From Bubalus kerabau (taxonomy: Eukaryota; Chordata; Mammalia; Artiodactyla; Bovidae), in the NCBI RefSeq assembly GCF_029407905.1, contig NC_073643.1:32994501-33058500 (forward strand): DNA of 64,000 nucleotides. The letters run 5' to 3'. A program made the translations under genes and the position numbers. Numbering within the stretch: the first letter of the stretch is position 1; every line of letters starts with the position of its first letter. Shown here piece by piece: positions 32,800-43,550 of this stretch. Below the pieces are notes generated by a model. That model was given only the letters and a program-made list of their open reading frames with translations. It did not search any database and was not told the DNA's origin.

Positions 32800-32945
32800 G
32801 GAGAGATCAGAGACCTTGTGGTTAGACAGACTTAAGTGGGGACCTCCACACCATCACTTTCTAGCTCTGTGAATTTACAATATTACATTTAACACCTCTG
32901 AGTTTTAGGGTAATCTTCAGCCAAATGGGATAAAATTCCATAGGG
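32800..32945 (+). mobile_element. MIR SINE
   Basis: 'gtggttagacagacttaagtggggacctcc', 'ctttctagctctgtgaattt', 'cacctctgagttttagggtaatcttcagccaaatggg' follow sense MIR. Confidence 0.65.
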
Positions 32946-33255
32946 GGGAAAAGATGGTTGTGAAATTGTCAACTGGAATACTGAAACTAAAGCTGCCTAA
33001 TCCATTTCCTTTTAACATGATTTACCATCAGTAAATTTGACTCACTTTCCTTCTCTTGATATCCTTTCCTTTGAGTTATAGAGGCCACCATCAGCAAACA
33101 CATCACATATGGCAGCCTCCTCATTGCAATCCTGTTTGATGTTAACCAGGTTTATCACCACTCTTCAGAATGTGCAGCTCTTGAGTTCTTTGGCTTATTA
33201 AGTTCTGAATTACAAATGGACATCTTGGTTAAGCCTTGACTATCTCTTATCTGAA

Positions 33256-33467
33256 GAGATTCCCAAGTGGCTCAGTAGTAAAGAATCTGTTTTCAATGCA
33301 GAAGACATGGGTTCACTTCCTGTGTCAGGAAGATCCTCTGGAGAAAGAAATGACAATTTACTTCAATATACATCCCGAGGAAATACCCTGGACAGAGGGA
33401 CCTGACGGGCTACTGTCCACAGGGTCACAAAAGAGTCGGACACAACTTAGTGACTAAACAACAAGAA
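33256..33467 (+). mobile_element. Bov-tA SINE with target-site duplication
   Basis: Complete but diverged Bov-tA from 'gattcccaagtggctcag' to 'cacaacttagtgactaaacaac'. A 14-bp direct repeat with one mismatch (atctcttatctgaa / atctcttacctgaa) lies at 33242-33255 and 33468-33481. Confidence 0.93.
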
Positions 33468-33779
33468 ATCTCTTACCTGAACTAATGATTGGAAGAGCCC
33501 AAACCGTGCTCTAACCTTGTCTCTTCCAATCTGCTGCGAGCATTCTCTTTCTAAATTTGACCATATTTTTGCTCCTTCAAATTCTCTTTTCCATGATATT
33601 ATGGGGCCTCCAACTTCTGAGTTATGTCTATTTCTCAAGTCCCATTTCCTGGAATTCCTGCTATGCTCTAGTCAAACCAGTCTGCTTCTAATGCTACTTC
33701 AGACTCAATATGATTGTTGAGATTGTTGCACTCCCTACATAAAATGTCTTTTCCATTTTTTTTGGCCAGTTGATAATTG

Positions 33780-34030
33780 CATCAGAATCCAACTCAACCA
33801 TTATCTCCCCAGTGAAGACATTCCTGCAGTTGCTTTACAAGGGCAATAACATTCTACGTTGGACCATGTCTGTACAATACACTCTGTCTTTATAGCACTT
33901 AATTATAGTGCATAGTAATTATTCACTTTCTATCTCTCTCATTAGATCATGAGTCAAAGTGTCCTGAGGTCAGAGATTCTGGTTTAGCATTGGCACAGTG
34001 CCTACATGGAGCAGATAGTAAATGTTAGTT
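33780..34030 (+). mobile_element. L2 3' end
   Basis: 'accattatctccccagtgaagacattcctg', 'tctttatagcacttaattatagtg', 'ttggcacagtgcctacatggagcagatagtaaatg' follow the sense L2 3' region. Confidence 0.6.
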
Positions 34031-34630
34031 TAGGTCCTCTACCACTCTCTTCCTTATCCTTCAAATAATATAAAAATGGATTAAATTGATCTGTTTGGAC
34101 TTTTATTTTGATGAAGTTAACTGAAAATTCTACCTTATTTGTTAAGGTAATGTCTAACCTAATCTAAAAGAAGAGTAAGCATCTCTTTTTCACAGAAAAT
34201 AAATAGAAACTTAATTTAAGAAACAAAAAGGTGGTATTATCTTTGTCCTTGATGAACTTCCAGCTTCTGGTTTCTTGATGACCATAATCCTGTTTTGTAT
34301 GGTTGTTACCTTGAATCTTTTTTAAGGCCCTAGCTTACTCTGCTTCTTGCTCGTCTCCCCTACATCTCTCTCATGTTATACCTCCTTGGCAAATGATCAC
34401 AGCATGTTTACAAGAGGAACAAAATCAATGACAATGATGATGGGAATAAAAAGATTTACCTTTTGCTATTAAAGAGTCATTAAATTCTGAGTTTTGAAAC
34501 AGATATAATGTTATATATCAAAATTCTAATACAATGTAGTTGCTGCTTGGTTCTGTGGTTCAGTGAAAGGTTAGTACAATGCCTAAGATAAAAATTCTAT
34601 AAAGTCCTCTAAGAAAATTCTTAACTCACT
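34031..34630. other. Unique sequence
   Basis: Nothing recognised. Confidence 0.35.
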
Positions 34631-34637
34631 TGTATAA

Positions 34638-34642
<5 letters not shown>

Positions 34643-34678
<36 letters not shown>
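34643..34678. repeat. (CT)n microsatellite
   Basis: About 17-18 CT units inside the target-site duplications of a SINE. Confidence 0.95.
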
Positions 34679-34680
<2 letters not shown>

Positions 34681-34796
34681 AGTTGCTAAATCATGTCTGA
34701 CTCTTGCGACCCCATGGACTGTAGCCTGCCAGGCTCCTCTGTCCTTGGGATTCTCAGGCAAGAATACTGGAGTGGGTTGCCCTTTCCTTCTCCAGG
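34643..34796 (-). mobile_element. Bov-tA fragment with expanded (CT)n tail
   Basis: Antisense Bov-tA 3' half (34680-34796) preceded by (CT)n at 34643-34678, the position of the SINE's 3' tail. The whole unit, tail included, is bounded by the 12-bp repeat tgtataacagat at 34631-34642 and 34797-34808. This shows the microsatellite arrived with, or grew from, the SINE. Confidence 0.94.
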
Positions 34797-34808
34797 TGTA
34801 TAACAGAT

Positions 34809-35738
34809 AATATACATTAAATAATAAAGACTACACATGAAGTGCTCAAGAATATAGTTGAATAGCTGAAGTTAAATATTTCTACAACTTACTTGGTGGC
34901 CTTAAAAAATAACTTCACTAATTCTCCCCATCACCAGGAAAGTTACCCCCAATCATCCAGACCTAATCTAGTTCTATCCTTATAAGAAATATTTTCTATA
35001 CCCTACTGCTAAGATGGTATGACACACCACCCTGTGCATGCTGAAGAATATCTCAAAATGGAAATTCAGCTATAGAGGGAATATTATCAACATGTCTGAA
35101 AATGGAGGGAAATGACAAAAAGTTGGAAAGAAAAAGAAAATCAATTCAATGGTGAGGGAATAAATTCATTCAAGCAGCATAGCTTAGACTCCTACCATTT
35201 CCCTGTATCTGGTACCCAAACAATACATTTTTAAAAAACTATCTATCCTTCATGGCAGCCATGGAGACAGACACCAACTATGATATGACCTGAGCCTTAT
35301 ATTGTTAAATACTCTGTGCAGGACTTATAATCATAAAATTTTGAGCAGAGAGTCAAGTCTAAACATAATATTATATATTGCTATTCTTTGAGGAGAAAAG
35401 AGACTTAAAAATTTTAAGATGGTAAGGCTGTTGTAAGGATAACAAAAAGTTAAAGTTCTATTGGTTTTTCTCTAAAACTTTCTTTACCCCAATTATAATC
35501 TATTTTCTAAACAGTACACAAAGTCTTGCTTTTATGGTGAAGACTGCCAGATTAAATACAGTTAAATTTAAACTTCAGCTAAATGATGCATATTTTTTTA
35601 GTATTAAGTATGTTCCACATATTGCATGGGACCTACTTCTCCTAAAACTTATGCATCATTTATCAGAAATGCAAATGTCACTAAGCATCCTGTATTTTTA
35701 TTTGGTATTTTTAAACTTAATATGGTGGTGGTGGTGCA
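34809..35738. other. Unique sequence
   Basis: No gene seen. A short (TGG)n run near 35721-35735 abuts the next SINE. Confidence 0.35.
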
Positions 35739-35967
35739 GTTTCCTAGGTGGTGCAGTTGGTAAAAGAATCTGGTAAAGAATCTGCCTGTCAGTGCAGGAG
35801 ACATGAGAGATGTGGGTTTGACCCCTGGGTGGAGAAGATCCCCTGAAGGAGGAAATGGCAACCCACTCCAGTATTCTTGCCTGGAGAATTCCATAGACAG
35901 AGGAGCTAGCGGGCTATAGTCCATGGGATTACAAAGAGTTGGGCATGACTAAGCGCACGTACATACA
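35739..35967 (+). mobile_element. Bov-tA SINE with internal duplication
   Basis: Bov-tA from 'tttcctaggtggtgcagttgg' to 'gggcatgactaagcgcac'. The 'ggtaaa(a)gaatctg' segment is repeated in tandem near 35759-35784. Confidence 0.93.
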
Positions 35968-38702
35968 ACCCTGTTTATAGGAGTGCCTATCCAATCATCA
36001 GCCTCCCCACTTTGAGTTCACTTTATGTGGTTTTAATGAATGCAATGGATCAAACACTGACGGATACAAAGCAGTCTATTCAGCCTCATGTTTACCACAA
36101 CACTGTTTGTCAAGGCCTGTAGACTTGGACAGCTAAGTTCCCAGCTCACTTTTCTAAACTACTTTGGTTAACAAAATGTGACCTTTCTATCCTCCTCTTC
36201 TCCTGAAGAAAACAGAAATTTTCTAAAGGGATAAAAATATCCAAAATTAAAAATGACTATGAACTATTCCAGAATCTTGAGGCTGTCAATACTTGATGCT
36301 TTTAAATAGTTGTCATGGTTCACCCTAGACGCATCTGCATATTTCTGTGGTTTTTTTCATGGTGTGTAGTGAACTTTGATATCTTTGGGGAATAAAAGAA
36401 CTCTCTATCTGTCTATCTACACATATATATTTAACAATGCAAGTTACTGTTATATAAATGTAGGCTGTTGTCAATTTCAGTTCCCTGCCATATCAAAAGA
36501 ACAAAGCAGGCAGGAAGAGCAAGAGGATGATCTAATATGCCTACGCTAATAACAAACTCAGTGTCCTAAATTGGCGATGGCAGCCCTCTTCTGCGGAGAT
36601 TGTTTTTAACACCATCAGTAGACATTTTAAAAAATTGGATGGTGACAGGAAGAGTACATTTTAAATTGTCAACCTTCATGATGTCCTTTTGAAGAATAGC
36701 AATTACATAACTCAGGGAGCTTTATTTTGCATTTGAAAAAAATACATATATCTAAAGGAGTCTGCAGAGTTGTGCAAGACTCCATATCCTGAATTCTTTG
36801 TAGAAAATAAAGCTCCTTATTTTTTCCTATAATCTCTCTCTCTTTTTTTTTTTTACTCACTTCCTAGTTAAGGTGGGTATCAATATTAAGTAAGCAGTAT
36901 AGAATTAAAACTGCTTTGGATTTAAATTATTAACAAATTCATTTAAAAAGACTTTTACCATATGCTACTTCTTAACCATATTTAAAGTCCAGTTTTTAAT
37001 TTTCTAAGGGTGGCATACTTTTTTTTCCATCTCTATGGCATTAAAAAGTTTACTTATAGTATTCTAGTATTTTGTTAAAGTTTTAAATTGTTTCCTCTTG
37101 GGCAATGAGAGAAGGAAATGTTATAAAAGAATAAGTTTTTATCACACAGAAGTCATTTGGTCTTTTTCTGCTAATTCTCATCTTTTAAAAAAAAATAATT
37201 TTAGAAAAAAAACTCTTTAAAAAATGCAGACAATGCCAAGAGAAATGCATTTCAAGTACCCTAAATAGTTAATGTATTTTCTAAATGAATGATTTAAAAT
37301 AGCTATTAAAGGAGAGGAAATGAGCTTAGGTTTCTAGTAATGACTTCTCCTCTTCAAAATGAAATCTGTAAATCCCTGATTGCAATTCCAAATCCCCAAA
37401 GGACCAGCAGTTCTGGGACCAGGGCTCACTGGCTTTATGTCTAATAGCACCAGATAAGTAGTATGATTTTTATATATGTAATTTGGGAGAATTTTCAGAA
37501 TTTATAGTCCTGGAGACAATTTATGAATGAATTTCCTTTTTAAAGTACATTATTCTAAAAATCAACTTTTCCATCCCGATTGTAAGCAGAGCACATAGGA
37601 ATGTGGGAGGCATGGATATATACACAGAGAGACATATATATACATATATTTATATATGCATGCACACACATGCATGAAATATAAGTACCATTTTATTCAT
37701 AAGAGCATAATGATTCGGCCTGTGATTGTTAATAAAAATGCATTTCTAACCATCAAATTTGAGTCTATTATTCTAAGTTAATTGCATTTGCCCTAAAGAG
37801 ACTTACAGCTGGCTGTCAGCCTGTTTGTGTCAGTTTCATTTTATTCATCAGTCAATCTTGTCTCCTCTTCTTTTTATATTCCATATATTGATCAAACAGA
37901 TTTGTTAGCATCCCTCCACAGCTTTCACATCATCAAAAAATTAAAAAATAACCTTGATTTTATCATCAAATACATTTGATGACTTCATTCATTTGTGGGC
38001 TATCTTCACTGCTATTTCAGCAGCAAATAGATACCCTGTGGACAGGCCCATAAGACTGCCATTAAATATAACAGATCTAACCCACTCAAAGAGGCACTGA
38101 GAAAAAGTCAAACAGGAGAAAGTTTACACGGTAGTGGTCTGCGGCACCTCCGCTTTTCTGTTGGAATAGAGATACACATCGCCGTAAACATTAGTTCTTT
38201 ACTGGAGTGTACTATGCAGTAAAAAGCATCTTGTTAAAATTCATCCTCAGAGTAGAATGTACTATGAGGTGGTGAAGTGGATTAAAGAAATAAATGGGTA
38301 CCATGTTCCCAATGGAGCCAAAGAAAACCAGTGGGTGAAACAGAAGAGCAGGGAGGTTAGAGTAGAAACGTAGTTAAGGTGAAAATCTGTGAAGAATTAG
38401 AATTTTACTTATGTGAGTCAAGTTGCTTAGAGGGGAGATAAAAGGCATCACAGGGTGAGGAGATAATTAGCTGATCAGAAGCAAAGCAGTTTAAAAGGTG
38501 ACCCTTACCTCCTCTGTTACTCAGTCTAAGAAACTATAGACAATTATTAGAGTATTTTCTCCAGGGATGTGTGATACAGTTTCTCCACGTATCCTCTAAG
38601 ACACAAAGCTCTCTCAGCATTGTCATTGCGTTGCCTGAGTTCAGTGCTTTTTATGGAAATCCCTTACATCACGCCAGCCTTGTCTTTCAACCTTGCTTTA
38701 GA
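35968..38702. other. Repeat-poor unique region; possible conserved non-coding DNA
   Basis: About 2.7 kb with no recognisable recent transposon, which is unusual for this window. A TA/CA-rich patch lies at 37615-37680. The stretch at 37690-38220 has mixed composition with E-box-like (CAGCTG at 37806-37811) and TTAATTGCATTTG-type motifs. Purely compositional evidence; no exon with a coding frame found. Confidence 0.25.
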
Positions 38703-38908
38703 TCAGTGATTCTCAAATGGGGTGATTTCACGCCCCCCAGGGGACATCAGGAATAAATACCTGCGGATGCTGGGGGAAGGTGTTACTAACATCTGGTGAG
38801 TAGAGGCCAGTGATGCTGCTATACACCCCGCAATGGACAAGACAGCACCCACCACAAAGAACTATCCAGCCCCAGAGGACAACAGTGCCAAAGTTAAGAA
38901 ACCCGGCT
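38703..38908 (+). mobile_element. MER5A hAT-Charlie MITE
   Basis: 'agtgattctcaaatggggtgatttcacgccccccaggggacatcagg', 'gagtagaggccagtgatgctgctatac', 'aaagaactatccagccccagagg', 'gccaaagttaagaaaccc' follow MER5A end to end. Confidence 0.9.
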
Positions 38909-40534
38909 TCAGATGGCGGACTGAAATACAGTTAAAGCTACAGAACAAATACTACATCACAGTTCAGCAGCAGGGCAGTGAGGAGGATTTAGCAACTAAC
39001 TCTGAGAAGCAGAGAGCAGTCCAGCTATTGCACACAGAATTTCACACTCACCTATTAAATAATACAATTCATTACCCAGACCCCAGGAACGGTGGAGCAA
39101 AATACAACCCCGATGTTAAGGAGAACAAAGAAAAATGAAAATCATTGCTTGATAGAAGATATTTCAAAGACTTCCAAGACAAACCAACTGAAAAATCCCC
39201 AATAAAAAGACTCAGCAAGAAAATTGTGTCACAGCCCCTAATCCTCAACAGACCTTAACAAGATGTTCAGGAGCCAAAGACTCATGTCTGCAGAAGACAA
39301 AAGACAGAGGAGACAATATAGTCTAGAGAAGGATTATCGTTAAGAGGCAGGAGAAAGATAAAATGGATTCCTCCACCTTACAGTTAGAACTCCTAAAGAG
39401 AATAAACAGAAATGGACTCAAAACCATGTTACAGTAACTGTTAAGTCTTTCTGCTCTTGGGAAATTAATATTTAGGTTAGACTCGGGGCAATATTTTTAA
39501 AACGTTTTTTTGATGAGTGCTTTTACCCCACCTGACTAGACACCCCTGCCTGGCACAGATGGCCAAGACATTTGCTTTTTTAAATACTCCATATTTCCAC
39601 AGCCACCCACCAGACAAAAATTAGATTACCAATGCTTGTGTAAACTTTCCAAGCTCTGACACAATAAGATTCCAGGAAATGTACATGCACAGCTAAAAGA
39701 AGCATTATACATAATGCACTGTAATTCCAACAGACAAGTTGCTATCTTCGATAGATATACACATTTTCCATGCCAAACACATGAACGTCAATACATTTTT
39801 CTCAAGTTAAAATGGAAACCATTTAACAGATATAATGGGCACAATGAATTTCATTTTGCATTACTAATGCAGCAGAGGAGGAGGGAAGCTTTGGCAAGGA
39901 CTGCAGTAAGACCAAGAAAAACAGGAAACAACTTAGAAGCTAACATGGCTGTACAAGCTATTGCCCCAAAATGCAGTCATGGAACCCAAGGGCAACTGAG
40001 ACTTCATAGTCTCAAAACTCTTAAGTTCATGTAAACACATTTTCGACTTATGGGGAAAAAAGTAAAAAATGGACAAAAGAGTGGTTGCATTTTTGGAAAA
40101 AGGTCAAGGGAGTGTTACCATGTTTGTTTGTTTTTTAACCACCATTCCTGAAGAGATGTTATCACGACCAACTTGAATTTAGGGGAGATAAATTGGAAGT
40201 GAAGCAATTAAATGATGTGTTGTGTCAAAGGGAGTTAGAAAAGTAATCCAGGAGCCTAAATCCCTAACTTCTGCTTTCACCACTGGAAATACGTATCCCC
40301 CATGACTCCTGGTCATCATTGTTAAAAAAAATGCAACACCAAAAACAGCATTTATTTCATTGGCCCTTACCTTTAAGTCTTTTGGCACCTAACATAGTTT
40401 ATTTCAGTCACTGCACACCAAAGAATTTTTTTGGTGCCACCTACTAGATTTAAATAGTAAATTCTGAAGCTTTAGACAAATGCTATTATTTAGACAAATG
40501 CTATTTAGACAAAGCCATTTAAAATAAAGGTTTT
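38909..40534. other. Unique sequence with two short open frames
   Basis: Frames of about 100 codons at 38833-39138 (partly MER5A) and 39714-40034 lack family resemblance or good splice signals. Nothing else recognised. Confidence 0.35.
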
Positions 40535-40685
40535 GAGCACAGGGTTACTGCAGTCAGGCAGCCCTCACTTCCAACCTTGTGTCGCCAACACAATTTCATG
40601 GCTGAGTGAATTTGAGAAAATTGTTACCAGAGTTTCAGTTTCTCTATCTGTAAAATGGGTGTATAAGAGGCCTTATATGAATATT
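40535..40685 (+). mobile_element. MIR SINE
   Basis: 'agtcaggcagccctcacttccaaccttgtgtcgcc', 'tcagtttctctatctgtaaaatggg' are sense MIR. Confidence 0.7.
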
Positions 40686-40702
40686 TTTTGGGGGGTGTCA
40701 GA

Positions 40703-40869
40703 CAGTGAAAGTCACTCAGTCGTGTCCGATTCTTTGTGACTCCAAATTCTCCAGGCCAGAATACTGGAGTGGATAGCCTATCCCTTCTCCAGCGGATCTT
40801 TCCGACCCAGGAATCAAACCGGGGTCCCCTGCATTGCAGGCGGGTTCTTTACCAACTGAGCTTCCGCCT
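40703..40869 (-). mobile_element. Bov-tA SINE with internal deletion
   Basis: Antisense Bov-tA from 'gtgaaagtcactcagtcgtgtccg' to the head 'ctttaccaactgagcttccgcc'. The middle ('cccatggactgcagcc' part) is deleted. Confidence 0.92.
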
Positions 40870-40951
40870 ACGGTAATGGACAGGGAAGCCTGGCCTGCCG
40901 CAGTCCATGGGGTCACAGAGAGTCGGACATGACTGAGCGACTGAACTGAAC
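40870..40951 (+). mobile_element. BovB 3' tail scrap
   Basis: 'aatggacagggaagcctggcctgccgcagtccatggggtc...cgactgaactgaa': only the last ~80 bp of BovB, wedged between two Bov-tA copies of opposite orientation. Confidence 0.88.
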
Positions 40952-41123
40952 CAATGCAGGAGATGCAGGTTCAATCCGTGGGTTGGGAAGATATCCTGGA
41001 GAAAGAAATGGCAAGCTACTCCAGTATTCTTGCCTGGGAAATCCCATGGACAGATGAGCTTGGTGGGCTACAGTCCATGGGGTTGCAAAAGAGTCAGACA
41101 CAATTTAGGGACTAAACAACAAC
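40952..41123 (+). mobile_element. Bov-tA SINE, 5'-truncated
   Basis: Starts inside the tRNA part ('caatgcaggagatgcaggttcaatccgtggg') and ends 'cacaatttagggactaaacaacaac'. Confidence 0.92.
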
Positions 41124-41189
41124 AAAGTCTAGCAGCAGGAGGGACGCTTTCCAGGCTTCAAGTCTATGCTGCCACAGCTTCCAGGCTCT

Positions 41190-41372
41190 GTGAACTAGGA
41201 TATAATCTTGGTTCAATCCCCTCTAAAATGAGGATAATAAGAGTAATATCTAAAATAATAATATATATAATTATATAATAATACCAATAATATCTAGGAT
41301 TGTTACAAGGATGAAAATGAGATAAAAATAGTAGACTTAACAATTTCTAATCTAAAGCACATTGCATTTTAT
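41190..41372 (+). mobile_element. MIR 3' half with AT expansion
   Basis: 'ctctgtgaactaggatataatcttgg', 'ctctaaaatgaggataataagagtaatatc', 'ctaggattgttacaaggatgaaaatgag' fit MIR, with an AT-rich insertion at 41255-41295. Confidence 0.5.
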
Positions 41373-41694
41373 CCACACATGTTTCCATCATATTTACAAA
41401 GAGGATTTAACATCTTTAGTATTAGGCTCCAAAATAGTTGATGAAAGTGTCTCAGAATATAAATGGAAAGAAAACAATTGGAGAAAAAAACATAAGACAT
41501 TCTTCATTATGTTTATCATGAGTTCCATCAAGGACTTGCATTTCTTTGATTTTCTTTTTCTCTTAGAAAATAAAAAGCACATCTCAACGCAGTGAAGCTT
41601 TAAAAGTGGATATATGACAATATTTGAAAAGATTTGACCTAGCAATTCTTTAGAAAAGCTCCTACTTCCAGAAATTGATGACTTTTTTGGCTAA
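41373..41694. other. Unique sequence
   Basis: Nothing recognised. Confidence 0.35.
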
Positions 41695-41817
41695 TGTGCG
41701 GATGTGGTACTTCATGTAATGACAGAAGCCGGTACCACCACCGTCAGTCCCGTGGCTGAAAACGATGTGCCAGCAAATTGGTTACGAGGTGTAAAAAACG
41801 GTGGACACAAAAAGTGA
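41695..41817 (+). other. Unassigned CpG-containing short open block
   Basis: About 120 bp with at least seven CpGs in AT-rich surroundings. One plus frame is open from about 41695 to a TGA at 41815, with an internal ATG at 41719 followed by TEAGTTTVSPVAENDVP and ending GGHKK; much of the minus strand is open too. There is no acceptor just upstream. It may be a remnant of an ancient element, a conserved non-coding element or a pseudogene fragment. Not recognised. Confidence 0.25.
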
Positions 41818-42957
41818 AGAATATCTTTGACTGTGAAAGGTCAAGATGACTTAGTAAGCTATTAACTTGGCTCATTTTTCAAATGATGAATCAACTTTTA
41901 TGAGAAATATTCAGTGTTTTCAAACTGCTTATCAAGATCCTAATTCTGTCATCATAAAGACCTATATAACTCAAAATTTTAGAATACCACTTAATATGTT
42001 AATTGTTAAATTACAGTGATGTGAACTGGAATATGAAGATAACTCAAACTTTCAACTTGTTTCTGTCTTCTGATACAGAATAAACTTTTCCAAATAAGGG
42101 GCTTCTAAGGTGCACAATGTTTAGCCAGATAAAAAATAAAACAGATTGGTATGATAGTCAGCAATAGAAAGAGAAACAAATTAAGTACTTATAATTAAAG
42201 CTTGAGGAATGAAAGAATTCACACTTTCTCAGAGCTATTATTTCAGACAGTCTGGTGTCAGAATTAAAAGCCAACCAGTGCATCTGTTTATATTGCCAAG
42301 GATTTTCACAGTAAGAAGGGCTAGGAAACACATATTTTTTAATTAGGGTCCAAATCCCAAAGAACACCAAAAAAATAGTATGTCAAAAATAAATGTTCTT
42401 GTGATTTGTATTGTCCAATGTCCAAACAAAGACAAAAAATTATGTTTCTTACTTCTCCTTCACAAACACAAGTGAAAGAAAAAAAAAAGTAATTCTGTTG
42501 CTTTGGCCACAGACTCCTTTTTTTTGTTGTTATTCTGCTTGCTTCTGGCTTAGCTACTGCTTTTCTTTCCCAGGATGCAATAATATAGGAAAAGCTGATT
42601 AAGGAAGGTTTCATTCACAGGAAGGTTCACCAAGATGGCTCAGTTACCAAGCCTTAAAAGCTGAATTACAGTGACATCCTAAAATGACCATTTTACACTT
42701 TAAAGTACATCTCCTATCTGAAAACTGTGAGTTAACTCTTTGCTTATCTTGAGCTCTGAATTAAAGGAAAGTCCTCTTTAAAATACACACTGATGGACTG
42801 AGCACCATAGTACTCAAATCTTCCATTAGCTTAGTTTTACTTCTCACCAGCAAAATTTCAGGTTATTTCCTGCAATTTCAAAGATCACTCTTTGGTTGGT
42901 AGAAAAAAATATATTAAAAAGTAGTATTCTAGATACAAAAGTGAACAGACTTCTTTC
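41818..42957. other. Unique AT-rich sequence
   Basis: No gene or recent transposon recognised. Confidence 0.35.
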
Positions 42958-43105
42958 CCTCATCTATTTATTCAACAGATAGTAACTGACCATCTATTAT
43001 TTGTCATATGCTGGGTTCGTTATTGGGAAAGACATCAGTGCATATAGCATATAATCACAACACAGGGCGTTACGATCTCTAATAGGAGAAGTATAGAGTT
43101 CTGAG
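42958..43105 (-). mobile_element. L2-like 3' end
   Basis: 'catctatttattcaacagatagtaactgacc...catatgctgggttcg' resembles the antisense L2 terminus. Weak. Confidence 0.4.
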
Positions 43106-43154
43106 AAGTGTGTACCAGCAGAAGTAGACTAGGATAGATTTGAAAGGTGATCGG

Positions 43155-43290
43155 CCCTCATATCTTTTATTTGACAGAGGAGGAAGCCTAAGATCTAGAA
43201 AGACCGAACTTCGTAACCACAGAGCTTTCCAGTGGAAAATATATATATCATGGAACTAGAATTAATGTCTCCAAATTCAAATCTCAAATT
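43155..43290 (-). mobile_element. MIR fragment
   Basis: 'ttgacagaggaggaagcctaagatctagaaagacc...accacagagctttccagtgg' resembles antisense MIR. Confidence 0.45.
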
Positions 43291-43444
43291 CCCTATAGGC
43301 AATATACTTCTCTCCAGAACATAATTTCCCCCCAAACAATAATGCCAAACCATGAATGTCAAAGCAGTTGACTAAAAGTTAGAAATGTGCTTTGAGACCT
43401 AAGAGTCAACATTCTTCCTAACTGTATGACATTCCAGATGGCGG

Positions 43445-43550
43445 AGAGGGAGGGCTCAGAGGTCAGACCCAATTGGATCCTAAGCTTAAATCGACCACAT
43501 CTAACCAGCCAATGGCCTTCAGCAAAGCACCTAATCTGAAAATCACCTTG
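43445..43550 (+). mobile_element. MIR fragment
   Basis: 'gggctcagaggtcagacccaattggatcctaagcttaaat' and 'cttcagcaaagcacctaatctg' resemble the sense MIR 5' half. Weak. Confidence 0.35.

Noticed and set aside
33447..33638. Minus-strand frame adjoining CAG|GTAAGA
   Set aside because: The donor lies in the target-site duplication of a Bov-tA, and no pyrimidine-rich acceptor was found.
39714..40034. 106-codon plus-strand frame
   Set aside because: No splice sites, promoter features or recognisable domains; length is compatible with chance.
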